The position numbers were made by a program, and so were the translations under genes. Under the pieces are notes generated by a model. The model made no database searches and was not told where the DNA came from. It was given only the letters and a program-made list of their open reading frames with translations. From Alteribacter natronophilus (GTDB lineage Bacteria > Bacillota > Bacilli > Bacillales > Salisediminibacteriaceae): DNA of 64,000 nt. The DNA lies in the NCBI RefSeq assembly GCF_006007885.1, contig NZ_VCRO01000003.1:434001-498000 (forward strand), given 5' to 3'. This document shows, one piece after another, positions 36,193 to 45,023 of the stretch; the first letter of the stretch is position 1, and every line of letters begins with the position of its first letter.

Positions 36193-37131
36193 ATGCGCGT
36201 AGTTGATAATATGGCAGAACTGATTGGCGATACCCCGCTGGTCAAACTGCAGAAGCTGGCCCCGGAAAACGGCGCCGATGTTTATTTAAAACTGGAATTC
36301 ATGAACCCCAGCGGCAGTGTAAAAGACAGAGCCGCCTACAACATGCTCGTACAGGCGGAGAAAGACGGCCTGATTAACAGTGATTCCGTCATTATTGAAC
36401 CGACTTCGGGAAATACAGGTATCGGGATTGCTATGAATACGGCAGCCCGCGGTTACCGTACAATTCTCACAATGCCGGACACAATGAGCCAGGAGCGGAT
36501 CAACCTCCTGAAAGCGTATGGTGCCGAGGTCGTTCTCACACCAGGTGATAAAAAAATGCCGGGTGCCATCGAAAAAGCCCACGAGCTTGTAAAGGAAGTA
36601 CCGAACAGCTTCATGCCGATGCAATTTGAAAACGAAGCAAACCCCGATGCCCACCGTAAGACAACGGCCCTTGAAATCCGGGAAGCTATGGAGCAGATCG
36701 GTAAACCGCTAAGTGCTTTTGTGGCAGCCAGCGGCACCGGCGGGACGATTACCGGTACAGGTGAAGAACTTCAGAAATTCTACCCGGACGCAAGCATTCA
36801 CGTTGTGGAACCAAAAGGCTCTCCCGTTCTTTCCGGCGGGAAACCCGGTCCGCATAAGCTTGTAGGAACGAGCCCCGGCTTCGTTCCCCCGATTCTGAAC
36901 GAGAAAGTATACGGGGAAATCTTCACCATTACGGACGAAGATGCCTATGACATAACCCGAAGACTTTCAAGAGAAGAGGGGATCCTTGTGGGACCATCCT
37001 CTGGAGCAGCCTGCTATGCGGCCCTCCAGGTGGCAAAACGACTCGGACCCGATGATGTTGTCGTTGCCATTGCCTGTGATACCGGGGAACGTTACCTCTC
37101 CACTGACCTGTTCCTCTTTGACGAGGAGTAA
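36193..37131 (+). CDS. cysK: Cysteine synthase (O-acetylserine sulfhydrylase)
   Basis: 312-residue pyridoxal-phosphate enzyme that makes cysteine from O-acetylserine and sulfide. The PLP Lys lies in NPSGSVKDRAAY; the substrate loop EPTSGNTGIGIA and the C-terminal VGPSSGAA segment are intact. The start is ATG 36193 (MRVVDNMAEL) after AAAGGATG; the frame extends upstream to 36091 without a better site. Its terminator's T-tract is where a family B repeat begins. Confidence 0.95.
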   Translation: MRVVDNMAELIGDTPLVKLQKLAPENGADVYLKLEFMNPSGSVKDRAAYNMLVQAEKDGLINSDSVIIEPTSGNTGIGIAMNTAARGYRTILTMPDTMSQERINLLKAYGAEVVLTPGDKKMPGAIEKAHELVKEVPNSFMPMQFENEANPDAHRKTTALEIREAMEQIGKPLSAFVAASGTGGTITGTGEELQKFYPDASIHVVEPKGSPVLSGGKPGPHKLVGTSPGFVPPILNEKVYGEIFTITDEDAYDITRRLSREEGILVGPSSGAACYAALQVAKRLGPDDVVVAIACDTGERYLSTDLFLFDEE

Positions 37132-37168
37132 ACAGGCAGCACCATTATTTACAGGAAAAATACAGTGA

Positions 37169-37203
37169 AAACGGGCACCCGCCATTCGGATGCCCGTTTT
37201 TTA
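37169..37203 (+). terminator. cysK terminator
   Basis: AAACGGGCA/TGCCCGTTT with a 13-nt loop, followed by TTTTATC. The T-tract is the left border of the adjacent family B repeat. Confidence 0.9.
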
Positions 37204-37205
37204 TC

Positions 37206-37441
37206 GAGGCTGGAACAGAAATGTTTTTACGGACAAAAATCCGGACAATCAATATGCAATGCAGTAAATCGCTCCTGAAATATTCACCGCTTTCTTCGGG
37301 AAGCGGCTGAGCCTCCGCGTGCTTCGCTACTTAAGGGGTCTCAACTGCGCTTTTCCTCCCGCAGGAGTCGGCAAATATTTCATCCGCTTATCAGCTTTTT
37401 GTTCGGATTCGAATCTAAACACTTTCCTTATGTCCAAGCTT
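37206..37441 (-). repeat. Family B repeat, copy 1
   Basis: Left end GAGGCTGGAACAGAAATG and reverse-complemented right end AAGCTTGGACATAAGG are imperfect inverted repeats. The core holds CGCTCCTGAAATATTC and CTCCCGCAGGAGTCGGC. The flanks share TTTTTATC (37198-37205 and 37442-37449), a probable 8-bp target duplication that overlaps the T-tract of cysK and the stop of the next gene. Reverse orientation relative to copies 2 and 3. Confidence 0.75.
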
Positions 37442-37447
37442 TTTTTA

Positions 37448-38647
37448 TCAGGCGTCCACAGGGGCGCCTTCTTTCTTTTCAAGATTCATAATAACAATGA
37501 GAACAGCTGCCCCGCATAATGTCAGGACCCCGTAAAACAGGTAAACATAAAGTATGTTCTGCCAGTCCATAATGATCCCGGCAAAAAATGTAAAGAACCA
37601 TGCACCAAGGCCATTCCCAACAGCTGCATACAGGCTCACAGCTGTTGCTTTTACCTCTTCAGGAGCCAGGCTCCGTACATACTGCAGTGCTGCAGGTATA
37701 AACAGTCCGATCGAGAGCCCCTGAATGACGGTGGTAACATAGATCAGTTCCGGAGACGGCCCGAGAAAATAAAACAGCCAGCGGAATCCGGAAACAAGCG
37801 CGGCAAGAAAGAGGATGACCGTAACACCCTGTTTCGAAATCAGACTGCCGGCCCATCTCATAAACGGAATCTCACTTCCCGCTGCAAGAAGAAATGCCAG
37901 ACCGACACCGGCAAGAGAACCTCCGGCAAACTGAATCAGCAGACCGAAATAAAAATTATTGGCCATAATCGGTCCGAACACAAGAAACGTAGCGATTAAA
38001 AACAGAACAAACTTTGGAACGACAATCAGCCTCCGGAGCCCTTTCTTAAGGTCCACCCTGACAACCTGCGATTCTCTTGGCATTTTCAGAGCAAACCAGG
38101 CACTGATCCAGAGAACGACTGCAAAGGCGTAGAAAATAATGGACTGTCCGAACCAGTCGGACAGATTCCCCATCACCCAGACGGCCAGGGCAAAACCTGC
38201 TGCGCCCCACAGGCGGATTCGTCCGTAATCGCCGCCTTTTTTATGAACATAATTCATGACCATGCTGTCAGAAAGCGGGATCATGGCTGCCTGAAAAAGA
38301 GCGAGAAAAGCAGCAATAAAAATCAGTACCGGATACACCTCCGCAGTCACATACATAAGTCCGATCGCACCGGTACCGGTAACAGAAATCGCCAGCAGAA
38401 TCCGCGGGCTTCTCGTATAATCACTGATAAGCCCCCAGATCGGCTGGGCAATGAGCATCATCACCGGACCTATGGACATGATTACCCCGATCTGGGATCC
38501 CCTCAGCCCCACTTCATTCTGCAGATACACACTTAACAGAGGGAAGAGACCCCCTATGGCAAAGAAGGAAAGGAAATAAAAAATACGCATATCCGTCAGC
38601 TGACGCCGGTGATTATGTAATTCGTGATGTTGGGATTGAGAAGCCAA
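37448..38647 (-). CDS. MFS transporter
   Basis: About 399-residue, 12-span protein of the MFS_1-like (LacY/NupG-like) group, with RIFYFLSFFAIGGLFPLLSVYL in the first span, the ISDYTRSP loop typical of MFS and a repeated pattern in the C-terminal half. The substrate is unknown. TTG 38647 (MASQSQ) is preferred, since AAAAAAGG lies upstream; GTG 38659 is the longer alternative. The gene begins 21 bp after the pepV stop, so the two form an operon and export or uptake of a small peptide or nucleoside is possible (inference). Confidence 0.85.
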   Translation of the reverse strand: MASQSQHHELHNHRRQLTDMRIFYFLSFFAIGGLFPLLSVYLQNEVGLRGSQIGVIMSIGPVMMLIAQPIWGLISDYTRSPRILLAISVTGTGAIGLMYVTAEVYPVLIFIAAFLALFQAAMIPLSDSMVMNYVHKKGGDYGRIRLWGAAGFALAVWVMGNLSDWFGQSIIFYAFAVVLWISAWFALKMPRESQVVRVDLKKGLRRLIVVPKFVLFLIATFLVFGPIMANNFYFGLLIQFAGGSLAGVGLAFLLAAGSEIPFMRWAGSLISKQGVTVILFLAALVSGFRWLFYFLGPSPELIYVTTVIQGLSIGLFIPAALQYVRSLAPEEVKATAVSLYAAVGNGLGAWFFTFFAGIIMDWQNILYVYLFYGVLTLCGAAVLIVIMNLEKKEGAPVDA

Positions 38648-38668
38648 AGTTAACAGCACCTTTTTTCG

Positions 38669-40078
38669 TTATTTTGCGAGTTCATAGATGGCATCGGCGT
38701 AGATAGCCGTTGCTTTTAACAGATCTTCTGTATGAATTGCCTCATCCGGCTGGTGGGCAAGATCCGCTCTTCCGGGAAAAAGAGGTCCGAACGCAACCCC
38801 TTCGTTAAGCGATCTGGCGTAGGTCCCGCCACCGATAGCGATCAGTTCAGCTTTTTCCCCGGTATGCCGTTCATAGACGTCCTTAAGGACCGACACAAGC
38901 CGGCTGGTTTCCGCCACTTTGTGCGGCTTTTCGTGGGTGATAATCGTGCCCGTGTAGCTCCCTTTACTGAAAGTATGGTCCAGCCCCTCCTTAGCCTGAT
39001 CAAAATCAGCCGTTTCAGGATAACGGAGGTTGACTCCAATCCGGCTCATTTCACCTTTTATAAACTCAAGTATCCCAAGGTTCACAGTCAGATCACCGAG
39101 CTCCTCATTGTGGTGGGCAATACCTGCAGTTTTACCTCTTGAATCCCTTGCGAAAGTACCGCCGAGCGTCCTCACAAAAGCACTGCTTTCACTGTCCCAC
39201 CCACTGAACCGGCTGAGAAAAGACGCCAGTTCAAGGCCGGCGTTAATGCCTTTATCAGGCTCCATCCCGTGAACGGATTTTCCGTTCAGGATGAGGTGCA
39301 CCTGCCCACTGTCGTTTGTTTTCACATCACCTGTAAAGTTCTCCGATTCAAGAAATGACCTGAAAGCTCCGGTTACGGCCTCCTGCTCCTGTCCGGAAAG
39401 GACAGCCTGTGCCTGGTCGGGAACCATATTCAGGCGCTGCCCTGACCTGAAATCTTCAAGAGCAAGCTGATCGTTTTCACTTTTGCCTTCAAGTTTTCTG
39501 CTGTATTCAAGATCGCAGATTCCCTTTTCGGAATAGATAATCGGAAAATCCGCATCAGGTGCAAATCCCATTACCGGCATCTCCGCATTCCTGAAATAGT
39601 GCTCTACACAGCGCCACTGGCTTTCTTCATCCGTACCGATAATGAGCCTCACCCGCTTCCCCAGTGAAACACCTGATTCCTTCACTGTTTTAAGCGCATG
39701 GTAGGCGGCCATTGTCGGCCCTTTATCATCGATTGCTCCCCGGGCAATAATCCTGCCATCCTTCAGCTCTGCCTCAAAAGGAGGCGATGTCCAGCCGTCA
39801 CCCTCGGGTACAACATCAAGGTGACACAAAATCCCGATTATATCCTCACCGGTACCGTATTCGATGTGGCCTGCATACCCGTCAAAGTCTTTAACTTTAA
39901 ATCCTTCATTTTCAGCCTTCTGAAGAAGCCAATTGTACGTACGGGCAATATCTTCGCCAAATGGCTTCCCCGGTGAGGCAGTGGATTCGTCCAGTACACT
40001 TTTATGACGGAGAAAGGCTCTCGTATCTTCAATAACCGTTTCTTTTACCTCATCGATTCGCTCTTTCCAGTTCATCAT
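38669..40078 (-). CDS. pepV: Dipeptidase of M20 family (PepV-like)
   Basis: 469-residue M20 metallopeptidase that hydrolyses dipeptides in the cytoplasm. The two-metal site is visible in GILCHLDVVPEG, ARGAIDDKGP and GTDEESQWR; the C-terminal HMSGTH-like histidine lies in TEAIGGGTYAR and GRADLAHQPDEA. ATG 40078 is preferred for its distance from GGAGGG. The upstream divergent gene is ytzE; downstream is the MFS transporter. Confidence 0.93.
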   Translation of the reverse strand: MMNWKERIDEVKETVIEDTRAFLRHKSVLDESTASPGKPFGEDIARTYNWLLQKAENEGFKVKDFDGYAGHIEYGTGEDIIGILCHLDVVPEGDGWTSPPFEAELKDGRIIARGAIDDKGPTMAAYHALKTVKESGVSLGKRVRLIIGTDEESQWRCVEHYFRNAEMPVMGFAPDADFPIIYSEKGICDLEYSRKLEGKSENDQLALEDFRSGQRLNMVPDQAQAVLSGQEQEAVTGAFRSFLESENFTGDVKTNDSGQVHLILNGKSVHGMEPDKGINAGLELASFLSRFSGWDSESSAFVRTLGGTFARDSRGKTAGIAHHNEELGDLTVNLGILEFIKGEMSRIGVNLRYPETADFDQAKEGLDHTFSKGSYTGTIITHEKPHKVAETSRLVSVLKDVYERHTGEKAELIAIGGGTYARSLNEGVAFGPLFPGRADLAHQPDEAIHTEDLLKATAIYADAIYELAK

Positions 40079-40369
40079 CACAGCATCCCTCCAGAGTGGT
40101 ATTTTTTCCTTGAAATTCCCGGTAATCCATAAAACACACTAATTAACAGAATATTCATGGGACTTTTACATAACATTAACGGTAAAGCGCTTTCCTTCTC
40201 TTTACCTTTGGTACTTCCTCAGCTAAAATATAGGACAAAGGAGCGATGGAATACGTGCTCCTGTATGGTAATGCAAGCCTGAAGATGATTCTGTCCCTTC
40301 CAGCTCTGCATGCTCTACATAAACCATTACAACAGAGAAGGCAGGGAACAAGAAAAAAGGAGTGGTTTT

Positions 40370-40588
40370 TTGAAAGCTTCGACTGACCGCATGCTGACCC
40401 GGATTAAATCTATGTACCTTTACATTAAGCGAAAGGGGCAGGTCACCACACTGGAATTAGTTGAAGAGTTCGGAACGACCTCACGTACAGTGCAGCGGGA
40501 TCTTAATATCCTGGAACACAACAACCTCGTTACCAGCCCTGAGCGGGGAACGTGGGAAACCACCCGGAGAAAAGTCAAAGCTTCCTGA
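40370..40588 (+). CDS. ytzE: DeoR-type helix-turn-helix protein YtzE
   Basis: 72-residue DNA-binding protein consisting of little more than a DeoR HTH domain (RIKSMYLYIKRKGQVTTLELVEEFGTTSRTVQRDLN). The start is TTG 40370 with AAAAAAGGAG upstream; the frame open from 40310 has no better site. It has no effector domain, so it may be a small repressor or co-regulator; the target is unknown. Divergent from pepV. Confidence 0.82.
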   Translation: MKASTDRMLTRIKSMYLYIKRKGQVTTLELVEEFGTTSRTVQRDLNILEHNNLVTSPERGTWETTRRKVKAS

Positions 40589-40616
40589 ACCATAAAACTT
40601 AAATCAGATATCCTTT

Positions 40617-40647
40617 ATCCTCCTGCCTGTGCAGGAGGATTTCTTTG
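40617..40647 (+). terminator. ytzE terminator
   Basis: ATCCTCCTGC/GCAGGAGGAT forms a perfect 10-bp stem with a CTGT loop, followed by TTCTTTGT. Confidence 0.9.
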
Positions 40648-40680
40648 TGTTGAATGCTGCGCCTAAAGTCTATTCCCGAC

Positions 40681-41415
40681 TCACTTCTTTCCGTTACCTT
40701 CGGCGTTGTCGTTCAAAAGCATGCCCAGTTCCTCTTCAGTAAGTTCCCTGTACGTACCAGGTTCCAGTTCTTCATCGAGTCTAAGCGGCCCGATAGTTTC
40801 ACGCTTAAGGAATACAACCCGGTGGCCAACGGCCTCAAACATCCGCTTTACCTGATGGAACTTGCCTTCTGTAATACCAATCTGTACTTTACAGCCGTCC
40901 CCTTCTTCCTGGATCTCAATTAATGCCGGTTTCGTCTCATATCCATCATCCAGTGTGACCCCGGCTTCGAGCTGTGATATTTCTTTTTCTCCAAGAGGAC
41001 TGTCGATTGTGGCGGTATAAAGTTTCTGCACCTTTTTCTTCGGGCTTGTGAGCTGATGGGCAAGTTTCCCATCGTTTGTCAGAAGCATCAGCCCGACGGT
41101 GTCCTTATCCAGACGACCGACGGGAAAAGGCTCAAACAGGGCATCCTCCGGCTCAAGAAGGGAGACCACTGTTTCCTCGGATACATCCTCTGTCGCTGAA
41201 ATTACGCCCTGTGGTTTATTCATCATAATATAAATAAACTCTCTGTATTCAAGGATTTCACCGAATACAGCTACCTCGTCCTCTTCAGGGTCCACATGAG
41301 CTTTCCCGTCTTTAACTGTATCACCATTTACCGTAACGCCGCCTTTTTTCAGCATCTTCTTTACGTCTTTACGGGATCCGAACCCCGTGTTGGCGAGCAT
41401 TTTATCAAGTCTCAT
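40681..41415 (-). CDS. RsuA-type rRNA pseudouridine synthase
   Basis: 244-residue enzyme with an N-terminal S4 RNA-binding domain (MRLDKMLANTGFGSRKDVKK) and the pseudouridine synthase catalytic motif VGRLDKDTVGLMLLTND, where the Asp of GRLD is the nucleophile. The family modifies 16S rRNA U516 (RsuA) or 23S U2605 (RluB); B. subtilis YtzG is the nearest likely homologue. ATG 41415 has AAAGGAG upstream; the start codon overlaps the end of the preceding gene by 11 bp, so translation is coupled. Confidence 0.92.
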   Translation of the reverse strand: MRLDKMLANTGFGSRKDVKKMLKKGGVTVNGDTVKDGKAHVDPEEDEVAVFGEILEYREFIYIMMNKPQGVISATEDVSEETVVSLLEPEDALFEPFPVGRLDKDTVGLMLLTNDGKLAHQLTSPKKKVQKLYTATIDSPLGEKEISQLEAGVTLDDGYETKPALIEIQEEGDGCKVQIGITEGKFHQVKRMFEAVGHRVVFLKRETIGPLRLDEELEPGTYRELTEEELGMLLNDNAEGNGKK

Positions 41416-42064
41416 CGTTTTCCAGCTCCTTTGCAGCCTGTTTGCCGAATCCGCCGAGTTTTCCATCCAGATATGCATCAATGACACCCGGAAGGATCTG
41501 AGAAGCGGCCTGGTCTATGAGGTCATCCTGGATTCCTTTTGAACGGAGGTCTTTTTTCAGCTGCACTACTGCTCTGATTGCAGCCCAGGTCGCTTCTTTA
41601 TTTACTGTCAGTACATCCTCTTCTTTTCCCGGAAGCGTCCGAATCAGATCGCCGAACAGACTCCCGAGGCGTTCAGCTTCTTCTTCCGATTCGGTAACCG
41701 CCAGCCCGTTTCCCTGTGCAGCCAGGGCGTCGGCCTGGGTAACCCATTTCCACGGTACTGCTTTTGTTCCCCGTGGGAGATAAGGTTCAACATCCTCTTT
41801 CAAAAGAGCAGTAGCGGTATAATAGAAGGTTGTCCCTTCTTTAAACCTGTCATAATACCGGTTGAAAAAAGAACCGATCTCGTTTCCGGGCAGAAACAGA
41901 ATAAACGTATCTTCATGATTAAATGTCTGCGGGTCACGCCAGTAGAGCCCAGGGAAAGCCTCTATTGTTTTTTTTGTGCGCGTATACCCATGAAAGGTCC
42001 GGTCTTTCGGCAGCAGTTTGTACACCGCCCTGGCAAGTGAACCCAGTCCAATCAAAGTCGTCAC
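41405..42064 (-). CDS. Rossmann-fold protein (ProC/ComER-like)
   Basis: 219-residue protein beginning at GTG 42064 (MTTLIGLGSLARAVYKLLP) with AGGAGGG nine bases upstream. The N-terminal GLGSLARA motif is a nucleotide-binding signature like NAD(P) proteins of the pyrroline-5-carboxylate reductase group. The rest (FILFLPGNEIG, WVTQADALAAQGNGLAV) gives no clear substrate. No signal peptide. Overlaps the next gene by 11 bp. Function unknown; oxidoreductase activity is inferred from the fold only. Confidence 0.7.
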   Translation of the reverse strand: MTTLIGLGSLARAVYKLLPKDRTFHGYTRTKKTIEAFPGLYWRDPQTFNHEDTFILFLPGNEIGSFFNRYYDRFKEGTTFYYTATALLKEDVEPYLPRGTKAVPWKWVTQADALAAQGNGLAVTESEEEAERLGSLFGDLIRTLPGKEEDVLTVNKEATWAAIRAVVQLKKDLRSKGIQDDLIDQAASQILPGVIDAYLDGKLGGFGKQAAKELENDET

Positions 42065-42092
42065 GAAGTATTCCCTCCTGTCTTTTTTGCCG

Positions 42093-42121
42093 AAAAAAGA
42101 GAGCTGTGCTGGACAACTCTC
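42093..42121 (-). terminator. rodA-side terminator
   Basis: Minus-strand GAGAGTTGT/ACAGCTCTC imperfect stem followed by TTTTTTC, just after the rodA stop and before the Rossmann gene; partial read-through is possible. Confidence 0.75.
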
Positions 42122-42137
42122 CCTTTTCCTATTCAGG

Positions 42138-43310
42138 CTAATAATCTTCTCCGAACATGTAATGACGGGTACGAAGATTGACATTGAGAACAATCCCCAC
42201 CGCAATCATGTTTGTGAGTAGGGCACTTCCCCCGTAGCTGATAAACGGCAGTGCGAGGCCGGTAATCGGCATGACACCAATGGTCATCCCAATGTTCTGG
42301 AAGATCTGGAAAACGAGAAGACCGACCACCCCTGCAACGAGATACGTACCGTAGCTGTTGTTACAGTTAAACGCGATCATTACCATCCGGTACAGGAGAA
42401 GAAAATAGACAATAATCAGGACTGTAGCCCCTACAAACCCGAACTCTTCCCCAATTACCGTAAACACAAAGTCTGTGTGAAGTTCGGGGATGTCACCACC
42501 CTGTGTTTTGGCTCCCTGGGTAAAACCCATTCCATACAGCTGGCCTGCTCCAATTCCCTGCAGGGCATGAAACAGCTGATAACCAAGGCCCGACGTATCC
42601 CCTGCCGGATCGAGCCAGCCGTAAATCCGGTTCATCTGGTGCGTTTTAATAATCTGAGTAAAGATGCCGTAAAAATAATTGTGCAGTATCACAAGAAACC
42701 CGATCGCCGCCACGACCAGGCTCGTCAAAAGCCCGATCATGCGCCATGTGACACCGCTCATAAGAATCATCGTCATCATAACAGCCCCGATAACGAGCGC
42801 TGTTCCCAGGTCCGGCTGGATGAGAATGAGGAAAAACGGCGGTCCACCGACAGCCAGAATTTTTCCGATTACTTTAGCATCCTCAGTAAAGGATTTCGCC
42901 CGCGGAGTCTGTGTAATGCGGTAAAGCAGGTGTGCCAGGGCAAGAATAACAAAAATCTTTACAAACTCCGACGGCTGGAACATGATACCTGCCACAGAGA
43001 TCCAGCGCTGAGCACCATTTATATCCTCTCCAAAAAAATGAACGAGTAAAAGAAGAACCATCCCAATAGCATAGAGTGGTATGGAAAAGTTCTTAAACAT
43101 TTCATAATCAATACTCATGGCTCCCAGCATGAGAATAACCCCTATGGCAAACCAGACGACCTGTCTGCGGACGAAATACGTATCGTCCAGAAGGACATAC
43201 TGCTCAGTCGTTCCGCTGTAAATGGCCATAAGACTGATACACATCAGAACAAAAAGAAGAAAAAGTAAAGTAAAATCAAGCTGCTGTAACGAAGACTTCC
43301 GTTCTTCCAT
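42138..43310 (-). CDS. rodA: SEDS-family glycosyltransferase, RodA-like
   Basis: 390-residue protein with about ten membrane spans. SEDS proteins polymerise lipid II glycan strands together with a class B PBP. Conserved blocks: INGAQRWISV, FQPSEFVKI, LIQPDLGTALV with the essential Asp, the long extracellular loop, and the end ISYGGSALLTNMIAVG. Assigned to RodA (elongation) over FtsW from the N-terminus (QQLDFTLLFLLF) and the C-terminal pattern, with moderate certainty. It starts 20 bp after the ftsW-like stop. Confidence 0.85.
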   Translation of the reverse strand: MEERKSSLQQLDFTLLFLLFVLMCISLMAIYSGTTEQYVLLDDTYFVRRQVVWFAIGVILMLGAMSIDYEMFKNFSIPLYAIGMVLLLLVHFFGEDINGAQRWISVAGIMFQPSEFVKIFVILALAHLLYRITQTPRAKSFTEDAKVIGKILAVGGPPFFLILIQPDLGTALVIGAVMMTMILMSGVTWRMIGLLTSLVVAAIGFLVILHNYFYGIFTQIIKTHQMNRIYGWLDPAGDTSGLGYQLFHALQGIGAGQLYGMGFTQGAKTQGGDIPELHTDFVFTVIGEEFGFVGATVLIIVYFLLLYRMVMIAFNCNNSYGTYLVAGVVGLLVFQIFQNIGMTIGVMPITGLALPFISYGGSALLTNMIAVGIVLNVNLRTRHYMFGEDY

Positions 43311-43329
43311 CTATTATCCACCTTCATTT

Positions 43330-44541
43330 TTATCTCGTAAACTGACGGACAGGACGAAGCCGGGATGCACCGGGATGCGTTTCGGCCTCCTCCTCAGTGT
43401 CCTGATTCCGTTCCATCCGCTCCACGCGGTCCCTCTCCGTCTTCCGCGCTATGTTTGCTAATATACCGATTGACAGAAGGGTGACCATAAGGGATGACCC
43501 TCCGTAACTGACTAAAGGAAAAGGAATCCCTGTAATCGGAAGTACCCCGGTTACAGCTCCTGTATTGAAGACCACCTGAATGGCAAGCTGAAACACGATT
43601 CCGAATGCCAGCAGGCTGCCAAACGCGTCCCTGCACCGTGAACCGATAATAATTCCCCGGACAATAATGATGGTGATCAGTCCGAGAACAAACAGAATGC
43701 CAAGTACGCCAAGTTCTTCACTGACGACTGCCAAAATAAAGTCCGTATGTGCCTCAGGAAGGTAAAACAGTTTCTGGACGCTCTGTCCAAACCCCGCCCC
43801 AGTGAGGCCTCCATGGGCAATGGCAATATAAGACTGGACGAGCTGATACCCTTCTCCGTAGGCGTCCTCAAACGGCGCACGGTGGCCGATCAGACGGTTA
43901 AGCCGGTAAACCTCGGAGTTGGCATAATACCAGATCGCAACACCGCCGAGCCCGCCAATCCAGAATAAATGACGGAACCGGGCTCCGGAGCAGTAGACAA
44001 TGAACCCTGCTACGACGACGATTGAAGTAGCGGTTCCAAGGTCCGGCTGCAGCATAATCAGTCCGAACAGGAGTCCTACGATAACAAGGGGCGGGAGTAC
44101 GCCTCGTGTAAAGTTATCTATGTAACCCTGTTTCTTTGAATAAATGTACGCCAGATAAATAATAATCCCAAGCTTAACAAACTCAGAAGGCTGAATTCTG
44201 AGCGGTCCAAAGTTCACCCAGCGTGTTGCCCCGTTAACCGTATGCCCGAGAGGAGTAAATACAACAAGGGCAAGCAAGATAAAGGATCCAAAAATAATAA
44301 AAGGCGTCAGCTTTCTGAAGTGACGGTACGGAAAGAACATGAGCCAGGCAAATAAAACTCCTGATAATCCGAGCCACATTAACTGCCGCTGAAAAAAGTG
44401 TGTAAAATTGCCGAATTCCTGATACCCGATGACATAACTGGCACTGTAAACCATCAGAAGACCGAACAGGGAAAGCAAAATAACCGAGATCACAAGAATC
44501 CAGTCAATATACAGACGTTTTTTCGGTGTTTCTAGTTCCAC
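43330..44541 (-). CDS. ftsW: SEDS-family glycosyltransferase, FtsW-like
   Basis: 403-residue membrane protein, likely with ten spans. The start is GTG 44541 (MELETPKKRLYIDW) with GGGGGAG just upstream; the frame runs back to 44715 but without support. Family blocks VNGATRWVNFG, IQPSEFVKL, LQPDLGTATS and VSYGGSSLMVTLLSIG are intact. The sequence fits FtsW/SpoVE, the septal polymerase. A charged C-terminal tail (ERDRVERMERNQDTEEEAE) is unusual in length. The next gene is a second SEDS protein; no class B PBP gene is adjacent. Confidence 0.85.
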   Translation of the reverse strand: MELETPKKRLYIDWILVISVILLSLFGLLMVYSASYVIGYQEFGNFTHFFQRQLMWLGLSGVLFAWLMFFPYRHFRKLTPFIIFGSFILLALVVFTPLGHTVNGATRWVNFGPLRIQPSEFVKLGIIIYLAYIYSKKQGYIDNFTRGVLPPLVIVGLLFGLIMLQPDLGTATSIVVVAGFIVYCSGARFRHLFWIGGLGGVAIWYYANSEVYRLNRLIGHRAPFEDAYGEGYQLVQSYIAIAHGGLTGAGFGQSVQKLFYLPEAHTDFILAVVSEELGVLGILFVLGLITIIIVRGIIIGSRCRDAFGSLLAFGIVFQLAIQVVFNTGAVTGVLPITGIPFPLVSYGGSSLMVTLLSIGILANIARKTERDRVERMERNQDTEEEAETHPGASRLRPVRQFTR

Positions 44542-44555
44542 ACTTCTCCCCCCTG

Positions 44556-44583
44556 TCTCTTTTGTACTCTCTCTTTTGTACTC
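44556..44583. repeat. Perfect 14-bp tandem repeat in the ftsW leader
   Basis: Two exact copies of TCTCTTTTGTACTC lie 15 bp upstream of the ftsW-like start. They are within the untranslated leader on the minus strand; they could be a replication-slippage duplication or a small regulatory element. Confidence 0.6.
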
Positions 44584-44967
44584 TCTATTATTCACTGCCG
44601 TACAGATGCATCCCGATGCGGTCGGGAAGACTCTTAACCTACGCAGTGGGAAATCAGGTTCGTATAATATATTTATACTCCGGACCCAGAGGCCGGCGGA
44701 CTGATCTATATTCATGTGATGGATGTTTCATAAGACAAGCATTCTTAATTCCTCAATTATAGCAGAGTCCTTCAGTCTGAGGAAGGGACCTCACGCCTGT
44801 TAAGGTGTGAAAAAAAGGAAAAATCCTGCGGAGTCGTACCCCTCTTTTCCACCTGATGTGACAAGGTTTAACGGAATTCGATTTACCATTGTTTCATTGC
44901 AGGAACAGCTGAAACTATCAGGGACCCGGGGGAAAACCACTATCAGGGCCAATATGATTCAAACATG
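44584..44967. other. Intergenic stretch between ftsW-like gene and wrbA terminator
   Basis: About 380 bp with no supported gene. It must carry the ftsW-like promoter. A TATAATATATTTATA block at 44665-44680 is AT-rich enough for a -10 region but has no clear -35. No family A, B or C repeat was recognised. Confidence 0.5.
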
Positions 44968-44998
44968 CAAAAAACCGGGGGAGCCAGGCTCCTCCGGT
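44968..44998 (-). terminator. wrbA terminator
   Basis: Minus-strand ACCGGAGGAGCC/GGCTCCCCCGGT hairpin followed by TTTTTTGC, about 26 bp after the wrbA stop. Confidence 0.9.
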
Positions 44999-45023
44999 CT
45001 GTTTATTCAGAATAAAATTCAAT

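Noticed and set aside
40170-40200. cre site in the pepV-ytzE gap (AAAGCGCTTT)
   Set aside because: The central match is good but the required TG before the spacer is absent, so the full consensus fails.
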